A DNA stretch of 64,000 nt from Pelagibacteraceae bacterium (GTDB lineage Bacteria > Pseudomonadota > Alphaproteobacteria > Pelagibacterales > Pelagibacteraceae): contig JAGYIF010000003.1 in the NCBI GenBank assembly GCA_018402735.1, forward strand, positions 1 to 64,000, written 5' to 3'. The position numbers and the translations under genes are program-made. Below the pieces are notes generated by a model. That model made no database searches, was not told the DNA's origin, and saw only the letters and a list, made by a program, of their open reading frames with translations. Position 1 is the first letter of the stretch. Every line of letters begins with the position of its first letter. Below are positions 1 through 9,664 of the stretch, one piece after another.

Positions 1-2077
1 TTTGCCAACTAAATTTTTTAGTAAATTTGTGATTCATTGTTTTTTTTATCATATAATCTCCAACAACTTTAGAATTAAATCTTTCTAAAGATGCTTTCTT
101 TCCATTTTTTGCAATTTCAATTCTTTTAGAAGGGTTGTTTTTATAAAAGTAAATTTTTTTAATTAAATCATTAACATCTTTGTAAAACACTGCTTCATTT
201 GAATTTATAATTTCATTTAATTTAGTTTTCTTATCAATAAACGTTAACACTCCATTACCCATAAGTTGAGCTATACGATCGCTACTATAATACTTTTTTG
301 ACGGGCCTCTACTTAAATTTAATCCCATGCTGCAGTCACTAAGTTTTTCTAAAAATTTACTACCCCAGACTGGTTGTTTATTTTTTAGTCCGTAAAAATC
401 AAAAACTATATTTTTTGACTTTTTTATAAGTGAGTTTAAAAAAATTTCTCGCTCATCGAATTTATATTTTTTTAAAACTCCTCTATGGACACCATGACTC
501 ATTGCGAAAAATAAGTCTTTTGAAGGCTTATTATTATAAACCTCTAGTGTTTCAAAAGATTCATCGGTAGGATTTGGAATAAAATATGCATTATGTAATT
601 TCGGCGATATACAATCTGGTGATGTTGTTAAGAAAGTAGCGTCAATCACATTTGCAAACTTATTAATTCTTTGAAAATTTTTATAATAATCTGGTCCGCC
701 AGGAATAATTGGGTCTAGAAACCACTGACAAATTTTTACATTATTAATTTTTTTTAAGGTGTTTATTGTATCAATTTTTATAGCATCAGCATGACCTAGA
801 ATGATAATATCAGCCTCGAAGTATGTGTGATTTTTAATAATTTTTGCATTTAAAGACTTTGATCCATCTAAATCAAATATGGACTTAGATTGTTGTAAAA
901 TATCTCTATCACTAATATTTAGAACATTATGTCCTAATTTAATCAGTCCTGATGAAATTTTTTTTCCAGTATTAAAATGCAATCTTCCATCAAATCTTTC
1001 GTTGAAATTTGTTATATGTATAATTTTTAGACATTTATTATTAATTTTTTTTGTAAAAGAAGATCTGATATTATCGAGAAATAGTGTTTGCGTTTTTAAA
1101 TCATATTTAAAATTTTTAAAAATATCTAAATGTCTCTTTTTCAAATTTTTTATATTGGAAGCAAGCATCACTAGATTTTTAGCTATCTCTTTAGGAGTAT
1201 TTTTTTTTAAAATAATTGAATTATGATCTATTGTCTCTATCAGACCGCCACTTTTAGAAACAATTGATATACAGCCCCTGCTCGAAGCTTCTATTGGCAA
1301 TCTTCCGAGAGGTTCAGGCCTCACTGAGTTAGCAACTGCTATAGACGCATTTTCATATAACTTTAAAACTTTACTGTTACTAATTTGTCCTAGTTCTTTT
1401 GTATTTTTATTTGCCTGAATTGTTCGTCTATTTTCTGAACCTGCAGATATAGATGCCCACTCTGGAAATTTTTTTAAAAAAATGTTTATTGCATTAAGAT
1501 AAATATCGTACCCTTTATCATGGTTTAATTTACCAACAAAAAGTACAATTTTTTTCTTTATTGGAAATTTACCAATTGTCTTAATGCCAGGATAAAAAAC
1601 AATAAGTGAAGGATTGTCATTAATATTAGTGTCTTTTAAAAACTGGCTTTTAATCCACTGACTTAAAAAAATAACTTTGTCACAATTTTTAGAAATAAAA
1701 TTTCTTTGATTAGGAGTGTGTGAACCTTTTAGAGTAGTGGGATCGTTATGAAAAAAAAGGATAAATTTTTTATTTGGAAATTTTTTTTTTAAATAAATTA
1801 AATATTCAGGCCGATTATGTATTTCTACTAAAGTATTAACATTATTATCTATAAAAGACTCAATTGATTTTATATAAGAGCTATTAGTGAACAGTCTTGC
1901 TTTTTTAATCGGGTGAAAAATATTTTTATCCATAGGATCGTTGATCTCAGAGCCAAAGATAACTGTAGATTTTTTATATCTTGAGTATTTTAGATGAGAA
2001 TTTACTAATATAGAAACAGCACCAGCCCTATGTTTGTTATATAATTCTTTAAATGGAAGTATAATTATAATTTTCAT
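1..2077 (-). CDS. Large two-part glycosyltransferase (N-terminal GT4-like, C-terminal CgeB/GT1-like), 3' end truncated by window edge
   Basis: Read by hand: ATG at 2077 (minus), frame open without any stop to position 2 (~692 codons). Begins MKIIIILPFKELYNKHRAGAVSILVNSHLKY; contains FVGKLNHDKGYDIYLNAINIF and RPEPLGRLPIEASSRGCISIVSKSGGLIE (GT4-like), then a second GT-like half ending in SSDRIAQLMGNGVLTFIDKKTKLNEII. Missing from ORF track because it has no stop in the window. Confidence 0.85.
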   Translation of the reverse strand, partial: MKIIIILPFKELYNKHRAGAVSILVNSHLKYSRYKKSTVIFGSEINDPMDKNIFHPIKKARLFTNSSYIKSIESFIDNNVNTLVEIHNRPEYLIYLKKKFPNKKFILFFHNDPTTLKGSHTPNQRNFISKNCDKVIFLSQWIKSQFLKDTNINDNPSLIVFYPGIKTIGKFPIKKKIVLFVGKLNHDKGYDIYLNAINIFLKKFPEWASISAGSENRRTIQANKNTKELGQISNSKVLKLYENASIAVANSVRPEPLGRLPIEASSRGCISIVSKSGGLIETIDHNSIILKKNTPKEIAKNLVMLASNIKNLKKRHLDIFKNFKYDLKTQTLFLDNIRSSFTKKINNKCLKIIHITNFNERFDGRLHFNTGKKISSGLIKLGHNVLNISDRDILQQSKSIFDLDGSKSLNAKIIKNHTYFEADIIILGHADAIKIDTINTLKKINNVKICQWFLDPIIPGGPDYYKNFQRINKFANVIDATFLTTSPDCISPKLHNAYFIPNPTDESFETLEVYNNKPSKDLFFAMSHGVHRGVLKKYKFDEREIFLNSLIKKSKNIVFDFYGLKNKQPVWGSKFLEKLSDCSMGLNLSRGPSKKYYSSDRIAQLMGNGVLTFIDKKTKLNEIINSNEAVFYKDVNDLIKKIYFYKNNPSKRIEIAKNGKKASLERFNSKVVGDYMIKKTMNHKFTKKFSWQ

Positions 2078-2080
2078 ATA

Positions 2081-2848
2081 CTAAATATTAAAAGCTTTAA
2101 AAAAATTTTCAGATGTTTTTATTCCAACCTCATCTAAGCTAATATTTTTTAATTTTGAAACTTTTTGAGCTACATAAATAACATTCTCAGGTGAATTTTT
2201 TTTACCTCTATATGGATCTGGTGACAAATATGGAGAATCAGTTTCAATTAACATACGATCTATTGGGACATATTTTACAACGTCTTGTAACTCTATAGTA
2301 TTTTTAAAGGTTATAATGCCACTAAAGGAAATATAACACCCCAAATCTAGCAGTGATTTAGCAAATTTTAAATTCCCAGTAAAACAATGAATTAAGAATC
2401 TTGTATCATTATTTTTTGAATTATTTTTAATAATGCTCAAAGTTTCATCGTCAGCATCTCTCGTGTGAACTATTATAGTAGCATTATCCTCTTTTGCGTA
2501 TTTAATATGTGTTTCGAAAAGATCGATTTGTCTACTCATGTGTTCTTTTGAACGAAAGAAATCTAATCCTGTTTCACCATAAGCAATATTCCTATTATTT
2601 TGATTATATAATTTTTTAATTTCGCCATCATTGTCCAAATCTAAGTGTGACTCTGAAGGATGAATTCCTATAGATGAATAGATATTTTGATATTGTTTAG
2701 AAATCTCGCTACACTGAATTGAGGACTTAATATTTGTTCCTATAGTTAAGAGATTTAAAACACCTGCGTCTTTGCATTTCCTTATAATTTCTGGAATATT
2801 ATTATTTAATGGCTCGTAGGTTAAATGACAGTGCGAATCTATAAACAT
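2081..2848 (-). CDS. tatD: TatD family metal-dependent hydrolase
   Basis: MFIDSHCHL..., TGLDFFR, ETDSPYLSPDPYRGKKNSP. Confidence 0.93.
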   Translation of the reverse strand: MFIDSHCHLTYEPLNNNIPEIIRKCKDAGVLNLLTIGTNIKSSIQCSEISKQYQNIYSSIGIHPSESHLDLDNDGEIKKLYNQNNRNIAYGETGLDFFRSKEHMSRQIDLFETHIKYAKEDNATIIVHTRDADDETLSIIKNNSKNNDTRFLIHCFTGNLKFAKSLLDLGCYISFSGIITFKNTIELQDVVKYVPIDRMLIETDSPYLSPDPYRGKKNSPENVIYVAQKVSKLKNISLDEVGIKTSENFFKAFNI

Positions 2849-4350
2849 TAAATATGCTTTTTAAATAATAGTCCTGGCATAGTTAACTCAGTATTACTTT
2901 CAAGATTTTTGCTAATGAGATCAATTGATATATTTTCTTTTGCAATTCCTATACAAGATAAAAATTTTTCTGATTTTGTAGGCATAATCGGATGTAGTAA
3001 AACAAAAATATTTTTTAAAGCATTGAGAGCTAAGTAAAGAATAGTCCCTACTCTATTGTCAAAATTCTTAATTTTTGCCCATGGTTCTTCATCGTTAACA
3101 TATTTATTAATTTTTGAAGAGTAAGCAACTACTTCTCTAACGTAATTATGTATTTCCAAATTATCCATAATTTTTTTTAGTAAATCAGGTGAGATTCGCA
3201 GCAAGTCCGACTCTTCTTTTGTTAATTTAGCATCCGGGACTTTATTGTTAAAATGCTTATTAATTAAAGTAAAAATTCTTTGACTTAAATTACCAATATT
3301 ATTAGCCAAATCACTATTTATACAATTTTTCAAATTATCAGTATTAATTTTTCCATCCAAGCCATAAATAACTTCTTTCATCAAGTAGTACCTAATTTCA
3401 TCAAGCCCAAATTCATCTATAATTTCAATTGGATCTAAAATATTTCCCTTAGATTTTGACATTTTTTCATCACCAGAAAGAATCCATCCATGACCAAAAA
3501 CTTTTTTTGGCAAAGGAATATCTGCTGCCATTAAAAAAGCTGGCCAATAAACTGCATGAAATCTTAAAATATCTTTACCAATTATATGAATATCGGTAGG
3601 CCAAAACGATTTTTTATCGAAAAAGTCTGCTGCGGTAAGATAATTGGTTAAAGCATCTAACCACACATACATAATATGTTTATCATTACCTGGAACTGGA
3701 ATGCCCCAATCAAAAGTAGTTCTTGATATTGATAGATCTTTCAAACCACTTTTTACAAAGCTAATGACTTCATTTTTTCTTGATTCTGGCTGTATAAAAT
3801 TAGGATTTTTTTCATAGAAAGTGAGTAATGGCTGTTGAAATTCAGATAATTTAAAAAAAAAAGACTCTTCCTCAACCCAATCAACAATACTACCAGTTGC
3901 GCGACAAATTTTTTTACCATTCTCTAAGTTTTCAATTTCTTCTTCAGAATAATAAGCCTCGTCAGAAACAGAATACCATCCACTATATTTTGATAAATAT
4001 ATTTTATTATTTTTTTCCAAAATTTTCCAAAGTTTCTGCACAGTTTCAACATGTCTTGTTTCAGTTGTTCTAATAAAGTCAGTATTACTTAAATTTAACT
4101 GTTTTGTTAAATCTAAAAAAACCTTAGATATTTTGTTGCAAAAGTCTATTGGTGATAAATTTTCTTTTATTGCTGACTTTTGAATTTTTTGTCCATGTTC
4201 GTCTGTACCAGTTAAGAATTTAACATCATAACCTTCAAGTCTTTTGTATCTAGCAATAACATCTGCAGATATACTTGAGTATGCATGACCCATATGTGGT
4301 TTGGCTGATGGGTAATAAATTGGTGTAGTTATATAAAAACTTTTTTTCAA
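2848..4350 (-). CDS. metG: Methionyl-tRNA synthetase
   Basis: TPIYYPSAKPHMGHAYSS, TGTDEHGQKIQK, KMSKSKGN. Confidence 0.97.
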   Translation of the reverse strand: MKKSFYITTPIYYPSAKPHMGHAYSSISADVIARYKRLEGYDVKFLTGTDEHGQKIQKSAIKENLSPIDFCNKISKVFLDLTKQLNLSNTDFIRTTETRHVETVQKLWKILEKNNKIYLSKYSGWYSVSDEAYYSEEEIENLENGKKICRATGSIVDWVEEESFFFKLSEFQQPLLTFYEKNPNFIQPESRKNEVISFVKSGLKDLSISRTTFDWGIPVPGNDKHIMYVWLDALTNYLTAADFFDKKSFWPTDIHIIGKDILRFHAVYWPAFLMAADIPLPKKVFGHGWILSGDEKMSKSKGNILDPIEIIDEFGLDEIRYYLMKEVIYGLDGKINTDNLKNCINSDLANNIGNLSQRIFTLINKHFNNKVPDAKLTKEESDLLRISPDLLKKIMDNLEIHNYVREVVAYSSKINKYVNDEEPWAKIKNFDNRVGTILYLALNALKNIFVLLHPIMPTKSEKFLSCIGIAKENISIDLISKNLESNTELTMPGLLFKKHI

Positions 4351-5265
4351 TTAAGCTACCTTTTTAATAATATTTATTGCCGAAACAACATCAGCATTAA
4401 ATTTTAAAATTTCATTGATAGTTTTGGTAAATTTTTCGTATAACTTAAAAATTTTTTTATTTGGTGTAAAACTTTTATTATAAAAAATATTTTTTGCAAA
4501 CTCGGCAGCAAAAATTAAAGAATTACGATCCTTATTTTTCTTAAAATCATTTAAACAATAAAAAATAATATCAATTGGAGATGAGTTGGTTAAAGAATTG
4601 TCCACTAGGTACTTAATTCTATTTAGTTTAGAACCTTGAGTATCAAACCTATTAAATATGTCGAAATTATTAAAATCATATATGTCAAAATCATGTAAAA
4701 TTTTTTTAAATACTGTATTCTTTTCTGTTTCTGACATTTTAAGATTCATTTTAAAACACCTTGAAAGAATTGTGCTACTAATAATTTCATTTGAGTTTCT
4801 AGTTAAGAAAAAATAAGTGTTAGCAGGAGGTTGTTCTAATATTTTCAATAAGGAATTTGAGGCATTAACATTTAGATCTTCCACATTAAAAATACATATA
4901 AACTTCGGTCTTTCTTCAAGAGCACTGTATGAACAAAAATTTATTATATCTCTTATCTGATCAATGCTAATATTTTGCGATTTATCTAACTTTTTAACAA
5001 TTCTGATATTTGGTAGCTCATTATTAGCTATTTTGTTAATAACCTCAATGCTTTCAAGTGTGTAAGAATTTAGGTAATTTTTTTGTTGTTGTAAATTAAG
5101 TTGAATAAAATTTAAAAAATGTAACAAAAAAATTTTTTTACCAATGCCCTTTTCGCCTGAAAACAAAATTGAATTTGGTAAATTTTTTGAAAAAAATAAA
5201 TCTTTTATAAACACAAAATGCTTATTATAAGCATGTAGATTAGGATTTATATTATTCATTCTCAA
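4351..5265 (-). CDS. holB: DNA polymerase III delta' subunit-like ATPase
   Basis: SILFSGEKGIGKKIFLLHFLN (P-loop), NASNSLLKILEQPPANTYFFL; adjacent to metG/tatD as in other Alphaproteobacteria. Confidence 0.85.
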   Translation of the reverse strand: MRMNNINPNLHAYNKHFVFIKDLFFSKNLPNSILFSGEKGIGKKIFLLHFLNFIQLNLQQQKNYLNSYTLESIEVINKIANNELPNIRIVKKLDKSQNISIDQIRDIINFCSYSALEERPKFICIFNVEDLNVNASNSLLKILEQPPANTYFFLTRNSNEIISSTILSRCFKMNLKMSETEKNTVFKKILHDFDIYDFNNFDIFNRFDTQGSKLNRIKYLVDNSLTNSSPIDIIFYCLNDFKKNKDRNSLIFAAEFAKNIFYNKSFTPNKKIFKLYEKFTKTINEILKFNADVVSAINIIKKVA

Positions 5266-6268
5266 TATTTGACTTAATTCTTTTAATTAAATTTCCTCTT
5301 AAAATTTTTGCTGAAAGTTTTATAGAATAGTAAAAAGCTAATGCATCTGCACCGCCATGACTTTTAATTACCGGACTATTTAGACCAATAAAAATTCCAC
5401 CGTTATACTTTCTAGGATCTAAACTTTTCTTAATTTTCTTAAATAGAAAATAACTGACTAGGTAGCAAAATTTACCATATAAATTATTTGAAAAAATATT
5501 TTTTATTTCGTTCGTAATATAATTTGCAGTTCCTTCGGCAGTTTTTAAAGCTATATTACCAGTAAAACCATCAGTAATTATAATGTCAACATCACCATTT
5601 TTAATTTCATTTCCTTCAATATAGCCATGAAATGAAAAGTTATTTTTTTGATTTACAAGTTTGTTAAAGGAAGTTTTTAGCTCCTCGTGCCCTTTTACCT
5701 CTTCGGATCCAACATTTAATAAAGCTAGAGTTGGATTGGATTTATCAAAAATGACCTTGTAGAGTTCTGCACCAATTTTAGAAAACTGTAGATAGTTTTT
5801 TTCATTAAATTCTATATTTGCTCCTAAGTCTAAAAAAATACTCGTTCCTTTAAAATTTGGCCAAAGACCTGCTATAGCCGGTTTATCTACTCCCTCTATC
5901 ATTTTAATTAATAGTTTAGATATAACTAATAAAGCACCGGTGTTTCCTGAGGAGATTATGAGATCTGATTCGTTATTTTTTACGCTTTCAATAGCTTTCC
6001 ACATACTGCTATCCTTGCCAACTTTTATAGCATCTCTTACAGAGTTTTTATTTTCAATTTTTGTTTCACAATTGATTATTTTGTAATTATTTTCTGAAGT
6101 TATTCCAAATTTTTTTAAAGAATTGTTTACAGGATCAGCTTGTCCATAAATATTAAAAAAAATATTTTTATCTTCTTTTAAAAATAAAGATATTCCCTCA
6201 ATTATTTTGTCCGGGGAATTGTCGCCGCCCATTGCATCAATAGCAATGATGTGTTCAATGCTGGGCAT
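5252..6268 (-). CDS. plsX: Phosphate acyltransferase PlsX
   Basis: IAIDAMGGDNSPDKIIEG, SSGNTGALL, SHGGADALAF; downstream of rpmF. Confidence 0.96.
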   Translation of the reverse strand: MPSIEHIIAIDAMGGDNSPDKIIEGISLFLKEDKNIFFNIYGQADPVNNSLKKFGITSENNYKIINCETKIENKNSVRDAIKVGKDSSMWKAIESVKNNESDLIISSGNTGALLVISKLLIKMIEGVDKPAIAGLWPNFKGTSIFLDLGANIEFNEKNYLQFSKIGAELYKVIFDKSNPTLALLNVGSEEVKGHEELKTSFNKLVNQKNNFSFHGYIEGNEIKNGDVDIIITDGFTGNIALKTAEGTANYITNEIKNIFSNNLYGKFCYLVSYFLFKKIKKSLDPRKYNGGIFIGLNSPVIKSHGGADALAFYYSIKLSAKILRGNLIKRIKSNIENE

Positions 6269-6279
6269 AGTTAGGTATA

Positions 6280-6459
6280 TTAAACTTTTGGCTTAAAAAT
6301 TTGCTTTCCATTATACATGCCAGTCTTCGCGTCAACATGGTGTGGAAGCCTAAATTCACCACTTTTTTTATCTTCAATGATATTCTTAAATATAGCAGAT
6401 CTATGAGATCTTCTCATTCCTTTTCTTGATTTGGATGTCTTACGCTTTGGAACGGCCAT
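6280..6459 (-). CDS. rpmF: 50S ribosomal protein L32 (not in ORF track)
   Basis: Hand translation: [59 protein letters not shown] (59 aa); rpmF-plsX order conserved. Confidence 0.95.
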   Translation of the reverse strand: MAVPKRKTSKSRKGMRRSHRSAIFKNIIEDKKSGEFRLPHHVDAKTGMYNGKQIFKPKV

Positions 6460-6573
6460 ATTTTATTTTTTTTAAATAATCGTTTTTAAATATCAATATC
6501 CCAATTAAAATCAATATAATAGTTATATTTCTATCAATATCTAATAACATGAATATTAATTATAAATTTGGTA

Positions 6574-6579
6574 TATAAT
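6574..6579 (+). promoter_or_regulatory. Candidate -10 element (TATAAT) for bamE
   Basis: Perfect TATAAT ending 5 nt before the bamE ATG at 6585; -35 weak. Confidence 0.4.
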
Positions 6580-6584
6580 TTTGT

Positions 6585-7043
6585 ATGAATATCAAAAATT
6601 ATACCACAATTATACTAGCTTCTTTTTTCTTATTTTCTTGTAGCTTGAAGGAAAATAGCAAAGTTCATGGATTGCTTAACTTAGAAAAAAGACAGGAATT
6701 ATTAAAAGTTGGATATACAAATCAGAACGACGTAATTGCTGAATTTGGAGAAACATTGCTTAAAGAATATCCTGAAGAGAATTTATGGGCTTACATAGAG
6801 GTTGTGGAAAAAAAAAATATTTATGGAAAAAAAGAAATGTTAAAGAATAATCTACTACTTCTTGAATTTAACTCTAAGGGCATTCTGGAAAACAAAGAGT
6901 TTCTAGATAATAAAAATTTTAAGAACATAAAGTTTGATAATAGCATAACTCAAGGTTTGGCTATTAACGAAACATTTAGCAAAAAGTTCTTTAGCAGCGT
7001 AAGAAAAAGATTAGATAATAAAGTCAAATCTCTCGAACAATAA
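6585..7043 (+). CDS. bamE: BamE/SmpA-OmlA family outer membrane lipoprotein
   Basis: Signal peptide with lipobox LFSC; LEKRQELLKVGYTNQNDVIAEFGE; location next to rpmF-plsX. Confidence 0.75.
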   Translation: MNIKNYTTIILASFFLFSCSLKENSKVHGLLNLEKRQELLKVGYTNQNDVIAEFGETLLKEYPEENLWAYIEVVEKKNIYGKKEMLKNNLLLLEFNSKGILENKEFLDNKNFKNIKFDNSITQGLAINETFSKKFFSSVRKRLDNKVKSLEQ

Positions 7044-7058
7044 AAAACTTTTTTATTG
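7038..7058. terminator. Candidate bidirectional AT-only hairpin between convergent bamE and hppA
   Basis: CAATAAAAAA-C-TTTTTTATTG, 10-bp perfect inverted repeat spanning the bamE stop. Confidence 0.35.
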
Positions 7059-7065
7059 ATAAAAA

Positions 7066-9168
7066 TTATCCAGCAATAATTGCTAATAGCAATAAAGCAA
7101 CTATATTTGTAATTTTAATCATAGGGTTTACAGCTGGACCAGCGGTATCCTTGTACGGGTCTCCGACAGTGTCTCCGGTAACAGCTGCTTTGTGAGCTTC
7201 TGAACCTTTTCCACCAAAATGACCATCTTCAATATATTTTTTTGCATTATCCCAAGCTCCACCACCAGCTGTCATCGAGATTGCTAAGAACAATCCTGTA
7301 ACAATAACTCCCAGTAGCATTGCTCCTAGAGCTGAAAGTGCAGCAACCTGTCCGGCAAAAGATAAAATAACATAATACAAAACAATCGGTGACAAGACTG
7401 GTAACATAGAAGGAATAATCATTTCCTTAATTGCAGCTTTTGTTAAAATATCTACACACTGTCTATAATCAGGTTTTTGCGTCCCCTTCATAATTCCAGG
7501 CATTTTTTTAAATTGTCTTCTTACTTCATTAACAACTGCTCCGCCCGCTCTGCCTACGGCTTGCATGCCCATTGATGCGAATAAGTATGGTAATAATCCA
7601 CCAATCAAAAGTCCAACAACAACATATGGATTTGAAAGATCAAAAGTCACCACGACACCTTTAAGTGAGGAACCGGCTTGAGCTGAAAAATGTTTAATGT
7701 CTTCAGTATAAGCGGCAAACAAAACTAAAGCTCCCAAACCTGCAGAACCGATTGCGTATCCTTTTGTTACAGCTTTAGTAGTATTTCCAACTGCATCGAG
7801 AGCATCAGTAGTTTTTCTAACACTTTTTGGCAATTTTGACATTTCAGCAATACCACCAGCATTATCAGTAACTGGGCCATAAGCATCTAAAGCAACAACC
7901 ATTCCAGTTAAAGCCAACATTGTAGTTACAGCAATAGCAATACCATAAAGACCAGCAATTAAATTAGTAGAAACAATCCCAACAACAATAATTAAAGCTG
8001 GAATTGCTGTTGCCTCCATAGAAATCGCAAGACCTTGAATTACGTTTGTTCCGTGTCCAGTAGTTGAAGCTTTTGCAACTGATTGAACAGGTCTATAATT
8101 TGTTCCTGTATAATATTCTGTTATCCAAATAAGAAGACCGGTGATAACCAATCCTATAACACCACAAAGGTACAAGCTCATTCCTGTGAATTGTAATCCC
8201 TTTAAAGAATAAACTTTAGTCAGACCAATAACGTAATCAGTAACAGGATAAAGCACTATTAAAGACAAAATTGCAGATACTAAAAAACCCTTATAAAGAG
8301 CGCCCATAATATTTTTACTTTTTCCTAATTTTACAAAAAAAGTTCCAATGATTGATGTTAATAAGCAAGCACCACCGATGCTTAATGGATAAATCATCAT
8401 GCCCATATCATTTTGAAAAAATATAGAAGACAAAACCATTGTAGCGACAATAGTCACTGCATAAGTTTCAAATAAATCTGCAGCCATACCAGCGCAGTCA
8501 CCAACGTTATCACCTACATTATCTGCAATAACTGCTGGGTTTCTAGGATCGTCTTCAGGAATCCCTGCTTCGACTTTTCCAACTAAGTCTGCCCCAACGT
8601 CTGCGCCTTTTGTAAATATTCCTCCGCCCAATCTAGCAAAAATAGAAATTAAAGAAGCACCAAAACCTAGAGCAACAAGAGCATTAACAATTTCTCTCTC
8701 CTCAATTTTAAATTTTAATAGAAAATAATAATAAACAGCAATAGCCAAAAGAGCCAAACCTGCGACTAACATTCCAGTAACTGCTCCAGATTTAAATGCA
8801 ATATTAAGTCCTTGTGCCAACCCTTTTCTAGAAGCTTCTGCAGTGCGCACGTTTGCCTGAACGGAGATCAACATTCCAACATAACCAGCAATACCTGACA
8901 AAGTTGCTCCAATTAAATAACCAAGACCAACCCAAGTGCTAAATAAAAAATAAATTAAAATTAAAACTACGAAACCAACAATAGCAATAGTTTTGTATTG
9001 CCTGTCCAAATATGCTTTTGCACCAATTTGAATTGCAGCAGCTATTTCTTGCATTTTTGCATTTCCCGGACTTGCACTTAAAATTTGTTTACTAGCTATA
9101 AAACCGTAAAGAACTGAAATAATACCGCAACCAATTACAAGATTTAGCACTAAACTTGGACTTAACAT
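7066..9168 (-). CDS. hppA: Membrane-bound H+-translocating pyrophosphatase
   Basis: Polytopic; [68 protein letters not shown]. Confidence 0.97.
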   Translation of the reverse strand: MLSPSLVLNLVIGCGIISVLYGFIASKQILSASPGNAKMQEIAAAIQIGAKAYLDRQYKTIAIVGFVVLILIYFLFSTWVGLGYLIGATLSGIAGYVGMLISVQANVRTAEASRKGLAQGLNIAFKSGAVTGMLVAGLALLAIAVYYYFLLKFKIEEREIVNALVALGFGASLISIFARLGGGIFTKGADVGADLVGKVEAGIPEDDPRNPAVIADNVGDNVGDCAGMAADLFETYAVTIVATMVLSSIFFQNDMGMMIYPLSIGGACLLTSIIGTFFVKLGKSKNIMGALYKGFLVSAILSLIVLYPVTDYVIGLTKVYSLKGLQFTGMSLYLCGVIGLVITGLLIWITEYYTGTNYRPVQSVAKASTTGHGTNVIQGLAISMEATAIPALIIVVGIVSTNLIAGLYGIAIAVTTMLALTGMVVALDAYGPVTDNAGGIAEMSKLPKSVRKTTDALDAVGNTTKAVTKGYAIGSAGLGALVLFAAYTEDIKHFSAQAGSSLKGVVVTFDLSNPYVVVGLLIGGLLPYLFASMGMQAVGRAGGAVVNEVRRQFKKMPGIMKGTQKPDYRQCVDILTKAAIKEMIIPSMLPVLSPIVLYYVILSFAGQVAALSALGAMLLGVIVTGLFLAISMTAGGGAWDNAKKYIEDGHFGGKGSEAHKAAVTGDTVGDPYKDTAGPAVNPMIKITNIVALLLLAIIAG

Positions 9169-9184
9169 AAATTGTTCCTTTATA

Positions 9185-9243
9185 TTTTGTTGATTTTAAA
9201 AAAAAATCATACATGCCAAAGATGACAAGCTAAATCAACAAAA
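9185..9243. repeat. Inverted repeat in nusB-hppA intergenic region (hppA 5' UTR)
   Basis: TTTTGTTGATTT (9185-9196) / AAATCAACAAAA (9232-9243), 12-bp perfect, 35-nt spacer. Confidence 0.55.
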
Positions 9244-9289
9244 ATTTAACTATTTAAACTAGAATTAAAATAGATATTTTATCTAAAAA

Positions 9290-9664
9290 TTACAGTTTAC
9301 TTTTGTAAACAGAGTCTAACACTCCATTTACCAAGGCTTTTTGACCTGAATCGTAATACATTTCAGTAACAGCCAGATATTCATCAATAACAACTTTGAA
9401 GGGAACTTTGGGTAAGTATTTAATTTCAAAAATAGCGGATTTTAAAATTATTTTTAGAATCATATCTAAATTTTTAAAACTTATTTTTTCTGACAAATTC
9501 TTGAATAAAATTTCATCAAGTTCTTTTTCTTTATCAAAAAAACCATTAAAAACTTTTTTTATAATTCTTATATATGAACTCTTGGGAAATGAGATTTGAT
9601 GTTGAGAATCGCTAATTCTTTCATAAATTTTTTGAACAACAACTAATCTAGAACTTCCTTTCAT
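9290..9664 (-). CDS. nusB: Transcription antitermination factor NusB
   Basis: LILKSAIFEIKYLPKVPFKVVIDEYLAVTEMYYDSGQKALVNGVLDSV; ribH-nusB order. Confidence 0.9.
   Translation of the reverse strand: MKGSSRLVVVQKIYERISDSQHQISFPKSSYIRIIKKVFNGFFDKEKELDEILFKNLSEKISFKNLDMILKIILKSAIFEIKYLPKVPFKVVIDEYLAVTEMYYDSGQKALVNGVLDSVYKSKL

Noticed and set aside
879-1226. 115-aa plus-strand ORF
   Set aside because: Antisense to the 692-codon glycosyltransferase frame; Phe/Leu/Ile-rich composition typical of the reverse of Lys/Asn-rich coding DNA.
9169-9289. Possible tRNA or small RNA gene in the nusB-hppA gap
   Set aside because: No cloverleaf, too AT-rich for a tRNA; kept only as an inverted-repeat observation.
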